64,000 nt of DNA, from NCBI GenBank assembly GCA_016712315.1, contig JADJRG010000013.1, forward strand, positions 1,586,001 through 1,650,000. The letters run 5' to 3'. The DNA is from Nannocystis sp. Its GTDB lineage: Bacteria; Myxococcota_A; Polyangia; Nannocystales; Nannocystaceae. Shown one piece after another: positions 16,891 to 29,095 of this stretch. A program made the position numbers and the translations under genes. Below the pieces are notes generated by a model that worked only from the letters and a program-made list of their open reading frames with translations, did not search any database and was not told the origin of the DNA. Position 1 is the stretch's first letter. Each line of letters opens with the position of its first letter.

Positions 16891-17065
16891 GCGGGCTCCT
16901 GAGCTCGAGCTGACGGCGCGAGCATATCTCAGCCGCGGAAGATCGCTCTAGCCCGGAATTGGGGGCGAGAGCGCTCCAACCGCCCACACTCCGCCGGAGA
17001 GGCGCGCGGCGCGACCGCGGGGTCGCGGTCGACGGCGGGCACGGGCTCGGAGTAGGCTGCTCGTC

Positions 17066-17572
17066 ATGACGCTGCATCTGCGCCCCTGGATGATCGCCGC
17101 GGTGATCGCTGTGTTGGAGGGGAGCGCGTCGGCGGCGGCCGGCCCGGCGAGCGCGGCGGCCGAGGCAGCGCCCGCCGAGGCGACCCCGGCGGCCCCTGAG
17201 AGCGCCGCGGATATCGCCTTTAATGACGCGCGCCGCCTGGCCAAGCGGGCCAAGAAGCGCGACGGCGGCGCGGGCGTCGGCGACTTCAGCCGCGGCGGCT
17301 GCATGAACGACCCCAAGCAGTGCATCTGCCAGAGCGAGGACGAGCGCGAGAGCAGCGCGTGCGGCGAGATCCTCGGCTACTTCTGTCCGGACAGCACCCA
17401 GCGCCTCTTGATGGCCCAGTGCGTCAACCTCTTCGGCGGCGCCACGATGTGTAAGTGTGCCAGCCGCGACGAGGTCAACGCGCAGATCGCCCGGGACGAC
17501 GCGGAGGCGGCGGCGGCGGCCGCCGCCGCGGCGAAGAAGGCGAAGAAGAAGTCAAGTAAGCCGAAGAAGTGA
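17066..17572 (+). CDS. Exported Cys-rich protein with Ala/Lys tail
   Basis: A 168-residue protein. A signal peptide (MIAAVIAVLEGSASA) is followed by an Ala/Pro/Glu spacer. A central domain has eight Cys (CMNDPKQCIC, SACGEILGYFC, AQCVNLFGGATMCKC), spaced as if for four disulfides. The C-terminal Ala tract ends in KKAKKKSSKPKK, resembling a histone H1-like basic tail. No family is recognised. It lies between divergent neighbours, about 110 bases upstream of gyrA. Confidence 0.65.
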   Translation: MTLHLRPWMIAAVIAVLEGSASAAAGPASAAAEAAPAEATPAAPESAADIAFNDARRLAKRAKKRDGGAGVGDFSRGGCMNDPKQCICQSEDERESSACGEILGYFCPDSTQRLLMAQCVNLFGGATMCKCASRDEVNAQIARDDAEAAAAAAAAAKKAKKKSSKPKK

Positions 17573-17685
17573 GGCCTCGGCGCGGCCTGCCTCGGTGGAC
17601 CGCGTTTGGCGCTCTGGCGGCGCTGCGGGGCGAAAGAGCGTAGCCGCGGGCTCGCTGGCGGGTTATCCTCCGCGCCGGCAAGACC

Positions 17686-20331
<2,646 letters not shown>

Positions 20332-20334
20332 GCG

Positions 20335-21689
<1,355 letters not shown>

Positions 21690-21690
<1 letters not shown>

Positions 21691-21995
21691 TGCTCGGCAA
21701 GCCGCCGGCGCGAGCGCAGTGGTTCAAGCTCGCGGAGGCGGCGTCGGTGGGGATCGAGATGGCGGTCGCGGTCGGGATCGGCCACTTCGGCGGCCGTTAC
21801 TTACAAGATCACGTCACCCATTGGGCGCCGTGGACCTACTGGATCGGCCTCAGCGTTGGTTTTGGGGCGGCGGTGATGGCGGTGGTGCGCACGGCGGTGC
21901 ATTTTCAGCGCCACCTCGCGGCGGAGGAGGCCGAGGAGGCCGCCGCGAAGGCCAAGGCTCAGGCGCGAGAGAAAGATCCGGCCGCGGATGCCTAG
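21690..21995 (+). CDS. AtpZ-like small membrane protein of the F0 operon
   Basis: A 101-residue protein with two transmembrane helices (GIEMAVAVGIGHFGGRYLQD and WIGLSVGFGAAVMAVVRTAV) and an Ala/Glu/Lys-rich cytoplasmic tail. This two-helix pattern and its position directly before atpI and atpB match AtpZ/AtpI-type proteins, which assist F0 assembly or transport Mg2+/Ca2+ in some alkaliphiles. The start overlaps the hemL stop by one base and the end overlaps atpI by 8 bases. Confidence 0.8.
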
Positions 21996-22431
21996 GTGGG
22001 ATCTCTGGCTGCGCCGCTTCTACTTGTGGACGCTCACGTTCACAGCCCCGGCGGCCGCGCTCGCCTGGCAGCTCGGCGGCGTCGGCCAGGCGCTCGGGGT
22101 CGTCTGGGGCGCCTTGATCGGCCTGGTGAACCTGCAACTGCTCGGCCGAGCGGTCTTCAGGATCGTGCAGGAGCCGGCTGACCAGCTCAGGGCCGCCTCG
22201 CAGCGCCGCTTTGCGCCGTTGGCCGCGCTGGTCCGTTGGCCTTTGACCGCACTTGCGACCGTCGCCGTCCTCTGGTACATGCCCGGCCAACCCGAGGGCT
22301 TAGCAGCGGGCGTGTCGATCGCGCTGCTGGGTTTCGTCACCGCCGGCCTCCAGGCCGCCGCCGAAGCCGAACGACAGCCACCGCGGCCCGACGAAGACGA
22401 AGACGAACCTCTGGACCATCGCTATGGGTGA
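21988..22431 (+). CDS. atpI: ATP synthase subunit I
   Basis: A 147-residue protein with four hydrophobic helices: one at about 12-30, then GVVWGALIGLVNLQLLG, a central LTALATVAVLWY segment and VSIALLGFVTAGLQA. It has an acidic C-terminal tail (PDEDEDEPLD). ATP synthase subunit I (Pfam ATP-synt_I) has this helix arrangement and sits immediately before atpB, where it is an assembly factor for the c-ring. It overlaps the upstream gene by 8 bases and atpB by 8 bases, so all are translationally coupled. Confidence 0.82.
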   Translation: MPRWDLWLRRFYLWTLTFTAPAAALAWQLGGVGQALGVVWGALIGLVNLQLLGRAVFRIVQEPADQLRAASQRRFAPLAALVRWPLTALATVAVLWYMPGQPEGLAAGVSIALLGFVTAGLQAAAEAERQPPRPDEDEDEPLDHRYG

Positions 22432-23215
22432 CCACGACTCCTGGTACACGCTCCTGATGCCCGAATTTTGGGCGAAGCTCGAGCACGGCGCCGCCGAAGC
22501 GCTGCAGCGTGACTGGCAGTTCATGATGTTCAAGAGCACCCACTTCACGTTGATCCACGTGGCGGGCGCCCTCTTGGCCTTCGTGTTCGCGATCTTCTTG
22601 GCGCTGCGCTACCGCGCCAGCATCACCGATGAGACCCAAGGCGTGGTCCCGCCGCGCCGCTTCACCCTCGGCGCGATGACCGACCGCTTCGTCGGCGCGG
22701 TCTACAACCTCTCGGTCGACGTGATGGGCGAGGCGGACGCGAAGCGCTACCTGCCGCTCACCGGCACGCTCGCGCTCTTCATCTTCCTCTGCAACATCCA
22801 GGGCCTGATCCCCGGCCTGCTGCCGCCCACCGACACCCTCAAGACCAACCTCGGGCTCGCGCTCTTGGTCTTCGTCGTCTACATGGTGTCCGGGCTGCTG
22901 CGCAACGGCATGGGCTTCCTCGGCCACTTCCTCGGCCCGAAGATCGGCGGCTTCCCCTGGCTGTTCCCGCTCTTCTTGCCGATTGAGATCGTCAGCCACC
23001 TCGCGCGGCCGGTCTCGTTGTCGCTGCGCCTCACCGGCAACATCGTCGCCGATCATAAGGTCGTCGGGGTCGTCGCCTTTATGGTGCCGCTGCTGGTGCC
23101 GCTGCCCTTCCTGCTGCTCGGCACGGTGGTGGCGATCGTCCAGACGCTCGTCTTCACCCTGCTCACCATCATCTACATCGGGCTCGCGGTCGAGCACCAC
23201 GAAGAAGCCCACTAG
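22424..23215 (+). CDS. atpB: ATP synthase F0 subunit a
   Basis: A 263-residue integral membrane subunit that forms the proton half-channels against the c-ring. Five to six helices are visible. The essential arginine is in LSLRLTGNIVADHKVVG, where most proteobacteria have RLFGN. An upstream motif LTGTLALFIFLCNIQGLIPG and the C-terminal IVQTLVFTLLTIIYIGLAVE match the family. The start overlaps atpI; atpE follows after 43 bases. Subunits b, delta, alpha, gamma, beta and epsilon are not in this window, so the atp genes are split in this genome. Confidence 0.95.
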   Translation: MGDHDSWYTLLMPEFWAKLEHGAAEALQRDWQFMMFKSTHFTLIHVAGALLAFVFAIFLALRYRASITDETQGVVPPRRFTLGAMTDRFVGAVYNLSVDVMGEADAKRYLPLTGTLALFIFLCNIQGLIPGLLPPTDTLKTNLGLALLVFVVYMVSGLLRNGMGFLGHFLGPKIGGFPWLFPLFLPIEIVSHLARPVSLSLRLTGNIVADHKVVGVVAFMVPLLVPLPFLLLGTVVAIVQTLVFTLLTIIYIGLAVEHHEEAH

Positions 23216-23258
23216 CCCGGCTAAACCCAGGCTCCTCGCACTAGACAAGGACACGATC

Positions 23259-23594
23259 ATGAACCGCAAGCTCTCGAACCTCGCCACCTTCCTCTTCGTC
23301 TTCCTCGCCCCCGCCATCGCCCTCGCGGCGCCGGTGAGCACGGGTGAGGGCGAGCGCGCCGTCTACGGCTTCGCCATGGCGCTCGCTGTCGGCCTCGCCG
23401 CCCTCGGCGGCGGCCTCGGCCAGGGCCGCGCCGTCGCGGCCGCCCTCGAGGGGATCTGCCGCAACCCCAACGCCGCCGGCAAGGTGCTCGTGCCGATGCT
23501 CCTCGGCCTCGCCTTCGTCGAGTCGCTGGTGATCTTCGCGCTGATCATCAGCTTCACCGTCGGCGGCAACATCGCCCCGACCATCGGCACCTAG
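23259..23594 (+). CDS. atpE: ATP synthase F0 subunit c
   Basis: A 111-residue c subunit. ATG 23259 has AAGGA upstream. Residues 1-24 form a signal-like helix ending ALA-AP, longer than the usual c subunit of about 75-85 residues, and probably removed. Helix 1 holds the glycine pattern GGGLGQGRAVAAALEG, the polar loop is CRNPNA, and helix 2 has the ion-binding Glu88 in FVESLVIFAL. Gln55 and Ser89 match two ligands of Na+-binding c-rings, but the further Thr of those rings is Leu90 here, so the coupling ion is not decided. Confidence 0.93.
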   Translation: MNRKLSNLATFLFVFLAPAIALAAPVSTGEGERAVYGFAMALAVGLAALGGGLGQGRAVAAALEGICRNPNAAGKVLVPMLLGLAFVESLVIFALIISFTVGGNIAPTIGT

Positions 23595-23761
23595 CCCGCA
23601 TCGCGAGCGCGGCGCCGAGACGCCCGCAGCCCCACCTCCTCTCTCCCATTCTTGAGGCGAGAGGGCCGGGCGTTGCGGGCTCGTCATTTGGTTCTTCGGC
23701 GGATGGGGCGGCGCCGTGGTGGTTGGACAAGCCACACAAGCTCTGCCAAAACCCCACCCAC

Positions 23762-25420
23762 ATGGACGAGCGCCGCGCCGCTGGAGATGATCCCCGCCTC
23801 AATCACTGGGCCGACCACGCCGCGGCGCGCACCCTCGCCGAGCACCCAGGCCGCGAGGTCTATACCTGCGCCGCAGGGATCACCCCCTCGGGCGTCGTGC
23901 ATGTCGGCAACTTTCGCGAGGTGATCACCGTCGATTTGGTGGCGCGCGCGCTGCGTGACCGCGGCGTGCAGGTCCGCTTCATCTACTCGTGGGACGACTT
24001 TGACGTCTTCCGAAAGGTGCCCGCCGGCATGCCCAAGCGCGAGCTCTTGGAGTCGAACCTGCGGCGCAGCATCGTCGACGTGCCCGACCCGTACGGCGAG
24101 CACGCGAGCTATGCCGACCACCACATCGCGGCCTTTGAGTCGTCGATCGCGCCGCTGGGGATCGCCCCGGAGTTCATCCGTCAGTCGAAGCGTTATCGGG
24201 CGGGCACCTACGCGCAGGGGATCCACACGGCGCTCGAGCGTCGCGTCGCCGTGCGAGAGCTGCTGAACCTCGCCCGCGAAGAGACCACCGCGCGCAGCCG
24301 CCTCGGCGAGGAGTGGCTGCCGCTCGCGGGTTTTTGCGGCGCCTGCGGCCGCGACGAGCTGGACTTCGAGCTCAGCGACGATCCCTGGATCGTGCGCTAC
24401 CGCTGCACCTCCTGCGACCATCGCAGGGCCGTCGATCTGCGTGAGGGAGGAGATCTCAAGCTGCCGTGGCGGATCGATTGGCCGATGCGTTGGGCCTACG
24501 AGGGCGTCTGCTTCGAGCCAGGCGGCAAGGATCACTCCTCCGCGGGCGGCTCCTTCGACACGGCGAAGCGGATCGTCGCGGAGATCTACGGCGGCGAGGC
24601 GCCGACCTACGTCGGCTACGACTTTGTGCGGATCAAGGGCCGCGCCGGCAAGATCTCCAGCTCCTCCGGGGAGGTGGTCACCGTCGCCGATTGCCTGGAG
24701 ATCTACGAGCCGGCGCTGCTGCGCTGGATCTTCGTGAACTACCGCCCCAACACCGAGTTCCAGATCTCCTTCGACCTGGATGTCATCAAGATCTACGAGG
24801 ACCACGACCGCATGTGGCGGCTCGCCCACGATGCGGACGACGGCTCCAAAGAGGACGCGAAGCGCCTCACCGCGCGGCGGGTGCTTCAGCTCGCGAGCGT
24901 CGACCACCGCCGGATCGAGGGCGGCGCGCCCGCGCCCTTCTTGCCGCCCTTTCGCCCGCTGTCGATGATCTTGCAGGTCTACGACGGCGACATCGATCGC
25001 GTGGTCGCCCACTACGTCGCCAGCGGCGAGGCGCGCACGGCGGAGGAGCAGGCCCGCTGCCGCCAGCGCGCGCTCTGCGTGTGGCGGTGGATCAACGACT
25101 ACGCGCCCGACGAGTTCCGCTACCGGATCCGCGACGCGGCGATCGTGCGGCCGCTCGCCGACGAGGAGGCGCTGGCGCTGGGTCGCCTCGCCGCGGTGCT
25201 GCGCGCCCAGCCGGAGATCGACGAGCCCGGCCTGGTGCCGACGATGAAGGCGCTCACCGAGGGCACGAGCCTCGACAACCGCGCCTTCTTGCCGGTCGTC
25301 TACGACCTCCTGATCGGCCGCGAGAAGGGCCCCAAGGTGACCACGCTGATCTCGACGATGACCGCGCCGCGGGCGCTCGCGCTGATCGAGCCCAGCCTCG
25401 CCGCGCGCCGCGCGACCTGA
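23762..25420 (+). CDS. lysS: Lysyl-tRNA synthetase, class I
   Basis: A 552-residue class I (archaeal-type) lysyl-tRNA synthetase, unrelated in fold to the common class II enzyme. The HIGH-type motif is GVVHVGNFRE (His47) and the KMSKS-type motif is GKISSSSG (Lys297). A zinc-binding insert has two CxxC pairs (CGACGR and CTSCDH). A C-terminal helical anticodon-binding region follows. ATG 23762 is preferred to an in-frame TTG 39 bases upstream because family members begin near this point. Class I LysRS occurs sporadically in bacteria, including spirochaetes, alphaproteobacteria and some myxobacteria. It stands alone after atpE. Confidence 0.93.
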   Translation: MDERRAAGDDPRLNHWADHAAARTLAEHPGREVYTCAAGITPSGVVHVGNFREVITVDLVARALRDRGVQVRFIYSWDDFDVFRKVPAGMPKRELLESNLRRSIVDVPDPYGEHASYADHHIAAFESSIAPLGIAPEFIRQSKRYRAGTYAQGIHTALERRVAVRELLNLAREETTARSRLGEEWLPLAGFCGACGRDELDFELSDDPWIVRYRCTSCDHRRAVDLREGGDLKLPWRIDWPMRWAYEGVCFEPGGKDHSSAGGSFDTAKRIVAEIYGGEAPTYVGYDFVRIKGRAGKISSSSGEVVTVADCLEIYEPALLRWIFVNYRPNTEFQISFDLDVIKIYEDHDRMWRLAHDADDGSKEDAKRLTARRVLQLASVDHRRIEGGAPAPFLPPFRPLSMILQVYDGDIDRVVAHYVASGEARTAEEQARCRQRALCVWRWINDYAPDEFRYRIRDAAIVRPLADEEALALGRLAAVLRAQPEIDEPGLVPTMKALTEGTSLDNRAFLPVVYDLLIGREKGPKVTTLISTMTAPRALALIEPSLAARRAT

Positions 25421-25452
25421 CCGCCGCACGCACGCGAAGGAGAACGACGGAG

Positions 25453-25488
25453 AAAAGAAAAAGCCCCGAGGTCATCGACCGCGGGGCT
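25453..25488 (-). terminator. Intrinsic terminator of tRNA-Asp
   Basis: A hairpin AGCCCCG ... CGGGGCT extended by an inner GGTC/GACC stem with a 3-base loop. Read on the minus strand it is followed by TTTTCTTTT-type U tract (25453-25461), 14 bases after the tRNA 3' end. On the plus strand it lies behind lysS without a U tract, so it may act weakly in that direction too. Confidence 0.85.
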
Positions 25489-25502
25489 CTCTCCGTTAAG
25501 AC

Positions 25503-25579
<77 letters not shown>

Positions 25580-25614
25580 GTCTCCCCCGCGGTTTGGGCC
25601 GCTGAGGAGCCGGG

Positions 25615-25643
25615 AGAATCGGGCAAAGCCGCTCACCTGTCAA
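25615..25643 (-). promoter_or_regulatory. Probable sigma-70 promoter of tRNA-Asp
   Basis: On the minus strand a consensus -35 TTGACA (25638-25643) is followed after 17 bases by GATTCT (25615-25620) as a -10 element, about 36 bases before the tRNA 5' end. The rest of the gap up to the gene at 25877 shows no gene. Confidence 0.6.
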
Positions 25644-25876
25644 CACTGTTCTCCCGACCGCGGTGGCGGGTAAACTCACGAATGTCGATGTGCAGCCGGC
25701 CGGCCGACTGGGCCCCGATCGTGCGATGTGCGCGAAACTGCGCTGGATCTGCCCCGCGGTCGCGCACGCCCGCGCGTATGCAGCCGCGTCGCACCGGTGA
25801 ATTGGGGGCAATCGCCGCCAGTTGGGTGTTATGGGCGGGTTTGACGGGGTTCCAAGCGGCCAGGTAGCGTCGAGCG

Positions 25877-27628
25877 ATGGTGACGCGACGACGGTTTCTC
25901 TCCCGCCAGGCGTTGTGGTGCGCTCTGCTCGCCGGCGGTTGTTACACGGGCGTCGACGGCGATGGCGCGACCGACGGGAGCAGCGGGACGGACAGCGCGA
26001 GCGCGTCCGCCTCCGCGAGCGCGTCTGCCTCCGCGACCGGGACCGCGACCGGCGGTGAGACCGAGGGTGAGAGCGAGACCGGCGACGCCCCCGCGCCGAT
26101 GGCCGCGACCTCGCGGTACCCGCGGCTCAGCCACCTCCAGTGGGAGAACTCGATCCGCGACCTTCTCTACCTGCCCGAACGGACGGGCCTCTCCGCGACC
26201 TTCATCGGCGACCCGAGCAGCGGCTCCTTTGACAACAACAGCGAGGATCTCAAGGTCACCGCGGTGCTGTGGGCGGACTACCAGCGGGCGGCGGAGGCGG
26301 TCGCCGAGCTGGTGGTGGGCGACGCGGAGCGCCTCCTCTTGATCGCCCCCGAGACCGGCGGCGACAGCGACGACCGCGCCCGCGCCTTCATCGAGAATTT
26401 CGGCCGCCGCGCGCTCCGCCGGCCGCTCAGCGCCGCGGAGGTGCAGCAGTACGTCGCGGTCTTCCAGCAGGGGGTCGCGATCGGCGGCGGTGACCCCTTC
26501 GCGGAGGGCGTCCGTGTGGTCCTGCAGGCGCTGCTCCAGTCGCCGCACTTTCTTTATCGCGTCGAGGCGAGCGGTGAGGTCGTCGAGGGGAAGATCAAGC
26601 TGGGCGCTTGGGAGGTCGCGACCAAGCTCTCGTACATGCTCTGGAACACGATGCCCGACGACGAGCTCTTCGCCGCCGCGCAGTCGGGGGCGCTCGGCGA
26701 GCTCGCGGCGGTCGAGGCGCAGGCGGCGCGGATGATCGACGACCCGCGCGCGCGCGAGATGCTCGGCGCCTTCCACTACCAGCTCCTCAAGGTCGGCTCC
26801 TACGAGAAGATCTACAAGGACCCGGTCAAGTTCCCCGAGTACAACGACGGCCTGCGGGCGCTGATGGCCGCCGAGACGATGACCTTCGTGGAGGAGGTGA
26901 TCTTCAACGAGGACGGCGACTTCAGCGACCTGCTGACCTCGCCGTACACCTTCGTCAACGCCGACCTGGCGGCGCTCTACGGGATCCCTGGCGAGTTCAG
27001 CGACGAGCTGGTGCAGGTCGATCTCGACCCGACCCAGCGCGCCGGCGTGCTCACGCAGCTCGGCTTCCTCTCGGCGAACGCCGGCGCCTTCGAGAACGAC
27101 CCGATCCACCGCGGCGTCTTCATGAACCTCCAGCTCCTCTGCACCGGCCTGCCGCCGCCGCCTGACGTGATCCCGCCGCTGCCGCCGCCGATGGAGGGCC
27201 AGACGCTGCGCGAGCGGATCGAGGGGCACACGGGGATCGGCACCTGCGGCGAGGCCTGCCACGGCTACCTGATCAACCCGCTCGGCTACGCCTTCGAGCA
27301 CTACGACCCGCTCGGTCGCTGGCAGACGATGGACGCGGGCAAGCCGATCGACGCCGCCGCGGAGTTCTACTTCTCCGGCGCCGCGCTGCCCTTCGACGGC
27401 GCGGTGCAGCTCGCGGGCCTGGTCGCCGACAGCGCCGAGGGGCACCGCTGCTACGCCGGCCACATCCTCGAGTACGGGCTCGCCCGCGACCCGCAGGCCG
27501 CCGACTACGCGCTCATCGAGAAGCTGTCTCAAGGGTCACGTGATGGCCTCTATTCGATCCGCCAGCTCGTCCTCGAGCTCGCCAAGAGCGACGCGTTCCG
27601 CTACCGCGCGCCTGTGGAGGGTTTTTGA
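25877..27628 (+). CDS. DUF1592/DUF1588/DUF1585 secreted lipoprotein
   Basis: A 583-residue lipoprotein. A signal with lipobox-like LLAGGC (Cys22) is followed by a Ser/Ala/Thr/Gly linker (about 23-75). A long globular region then matches the DUF1595-DUF1592-DUF1588-DUF1585 series known from planctomycetes and myxobacteria: YPRLSHLQWENSIRDLL, RRPLSAAEVQQYVAVF, LLQSPHFLYRVE, LSYMLWNTMPDDELF, TQLGFLSANA, and NPLGYAFEHYDPLGRWQ. The motif at the family's CxxCH-like site reads CGEACH here, so covalent haem attachment is unlikely. The TGA stop lies 3 bases before the ATG of the DUF1552 gene. The pair is nearly always adjacent in such genomes; biochemical function unknown. Confidence 0.9.
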   Translation: MVTRRRFLSRQALWCALLAGGCYTGVDGDGATDGSSGTDSASASASASASASATGTATGGETEGESETGDAPAPMAATSRYPRLSHLQWENSIRDLLYLPERTGLSATFIGDPSSGSFDNNSEDLKVTAVLWADYQRAAEAVAELVVGDAERLLLIAPETGGDSDDRARAFIENFGRRALRRPLSAAEVQQYVAVFQQGVAIGGGDPFAEGVRVVLQALLQSPHFLYRVEASGEVVEGKIKLGAWEVATKLSYMLWNTMPDDELFAAAQSGALGELAAVEAQAARMIDDPRAREMLGAFHYQLLKVGSYEKIYKDPVKFPEYNDGLRALMAAETMTFVEEVIFNEDGDFSDLLTSPYTFVNADLAALYGIPGEFSDELVQVDLDPTQRAGVLTQLGFLSANAGAFENDPIHRGVFMNLQLLCTGLPPPPDVIPPLPPPMEGQTLRERIEGHTGIGTCGEACHGYLINPLGYAFEHYDPLGRWQTMDAGKPIDAAAEFYFSGAALPFDGAVQLAGLVADSAEGHRCYAGHILEYGLARDPQAADYALIEKLSQGSRDGLYSIRQLVLELAKSDAFRYRAPVEGF

Positions 27629-27630
27629 GC

Positions 27631-29040
27631 ATGAAGAACCACAAGAGCCTCACTCGTCGCCTCTTCCTCACCGGCATCGGCGGCGCCGCCTTGGCGCTCC
27701 CCTTCCTCGAGGGGCTGGCCCCTCGCCGCCTCCGCGCCGCCGGCCCCCAGCGCCCGCGCTACGCCGTCTTCGTGCGTCAGGCCAACGGCGTGGTCCAAGC
27801 GGACGGGCAGGAGCCCGAGCGCTTCTGGCCGCACGAGCTAGGCGCGGTGACCAAGGAGCTGCTGACGACGGTCGACGCCGACCGCGCGGTGAGCGAGCTC
27901 GCCGACTACGCCGACAAGCTCTTGCTGGTCCGCGGCACCCGCTTCCCCTTCCCGGGCAACGGCTGCGGCCACTCCGGCGGCGGCAACCAGTGCCTGACGG
28001 CGGCGAAGGTCTCGGACGTGCCGAGCGGCAACAAGTCGCTGGCGATGGGCGAGTCGGTGGACAACCGGATCGCCCGCGAGCTCAACCACCCGGACAACAC
28101 CGAGCCGCTCACGCTCTACGCCGGGCGTATGGCCGGCTACATCAACGAGGTGCTCTCCTACCGCGGCGCGAAGGACCTGCGCGCCGCCGAGCGCAACCCC
28201 TGGAACGCGTACACCAAGATGGTCGGGATCCAGAACCTGCCGGCGGAGCTCGCGGCGAAGATCACGGCGCGTCGTATGAGCGTCAACGACCTCGTGCGCG
28301 AGCAGATGCAGGCGCTGATGGCCCGCCCGGACCTGAGCAAGGACGACCAGTCGCGCCTCCAGCTCCACTTCGACGCGATCCGCGACCTCGAGGTCGCGCT
28401 CACCTGCGAGCTGCCGCCGCAGGCCGAGCTCGATGAGCTCGAGGCCCAGCAGAACTACAACGGCGCCGACGACCTGATGCAGACGATCGTCAAGATGCAG
28501 ATGAGCCTGATCGCGCTCGCCTTCGCCTGCGACTACACGCGGGCGGCGACGCTGCAGATCGGCGATGGCAACGACAGCACCGAGTACCTGATCGACGGGA
28601 TCAAGTACCCGCGCTTTCACCAGATCTCGCACCGGATCTACAGCGACGGCTCGGAGGGCGACCCGATCCCCGACGCGCTCGGAAAACACCACCAGATCGA
28701 TCGCGAGCACGGCAAGATGTTCAAGCACCTGCTCGACCGCCTCTCGATGTACCAGACCGACGCGGGCCCGCTGCTCGACGACTGCGCGGCGATCTGGACC
28801 AACGACCTCGGCGCCGGGGTCTCGCACACCTATAAGAACATCCCGTGGGTGGTCGCCGGCTCCTGCGGCGGCTTCTTAAAGACGGGCCAGTACATCGACG
28901 CGGGCGACGTGCCGCACAGCCGCCTCCACAACACGATCCTCAGCGCGGTCGGCCTCACCAACCAAGAGGGCGGCTACGTCGACGACTTCGGCGACCCCAG
29001 CCTCGCGCCGGGGGTCATCGACGCGATGATCGCGGGGTGA
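27631..29040 (+). CDS. DUF1552 Tat-exported protein
   Basis: A 469-residue protein. ATG 27631 is preferred over an in-frame TTG 6 bases upstream because GGAGG is 10 bases before it. A twin-arginine-type signal (RRLFLTGIGGAALALPFLEG) is followed by a DUF1552 domain: YAVFVRQANGV, LLVRGTRFPFPGNGCGHSGG, RFHQISHRIYSDG, WTNDLGAGVSHTYKNIPWVV. DUF1552 proteins share features with sulfatase/alkaline-phosphatase-like DUF1501 proteins, but their activity is untested. They occur next to DUF1592 proteins, as here, probably acting together at the cell surface. Confidence 0.9.
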   Translation: MKNHKSLTRRLFLTGIGGAALALPFLEGLAPRRLRAAGPQRPRYAVFVRQANGVVQADGQEPERFWPHELGAVTKELLTTVDADRAVSELADYADKLLLVRGTRFPFPGNGCGHSGGGNQCLTAAKVSDVPSGNKSLAMGESVDNRIARELNHPDNTEPLTLYAGRMAGYINEVLSYRGAKDLRAAERNPWNAYTKMVGIQNLPAELAAKITARRMSVNDLVREQMQALMARPDLSKDDQSRLQLHFDAIRDLEVALTCELPPQAELDELEAQQNYNGADDLMQTIVKMQMSLIALAFACDYTRAATLQIGDGNDSTEYLIDGIKYPRFHQISHRIYSDGSEGDPIPDALGKHHQIDREHGKMFKHLLDRLSMYQTDAGPLLDDCAAIWTNDLGAGVSHTYKNIPWVVAGSCGGFLKTGQYIDAGDVPHSRLHNTILSAVGLTNQEGGYVDDFGDPSLAPGVIDAMIAG

Positions 29041-29058
29041 TCGCGGGGTGATCGCCGG
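29027..29058. repeat. 11-bp direct repeat across a stop codon
   Basis: TGATCGCGGGG occurs at 29027-29037 and 29038-29048, with a third partial copy to 29058. The second copy contains the TGA stop of the DUF1552 gene, so slippage here would add or remove codons at the C-terminus. Confidence 0.75.
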
Positions 29059-29095
29059 TGTCGATCGCCGCCGCGTGCTGCTAGGCTGAGGGCCC

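Noticed and set aside
23684..25429. Long minus-strand open frame over lysS
   Set aside because: Antisense shadow of the class I LysRS gene; residue composition is low-complexity Arg/Asp/Leu/Val and no ribosome-binding site is seen.
27245..27260. Possible cytochrome c haem site in the DUF1592 protein
   Set aside because: The motif is CGEACH with three residues between the cysteines, not CxxCH, and no axial ligand domain is apparent.
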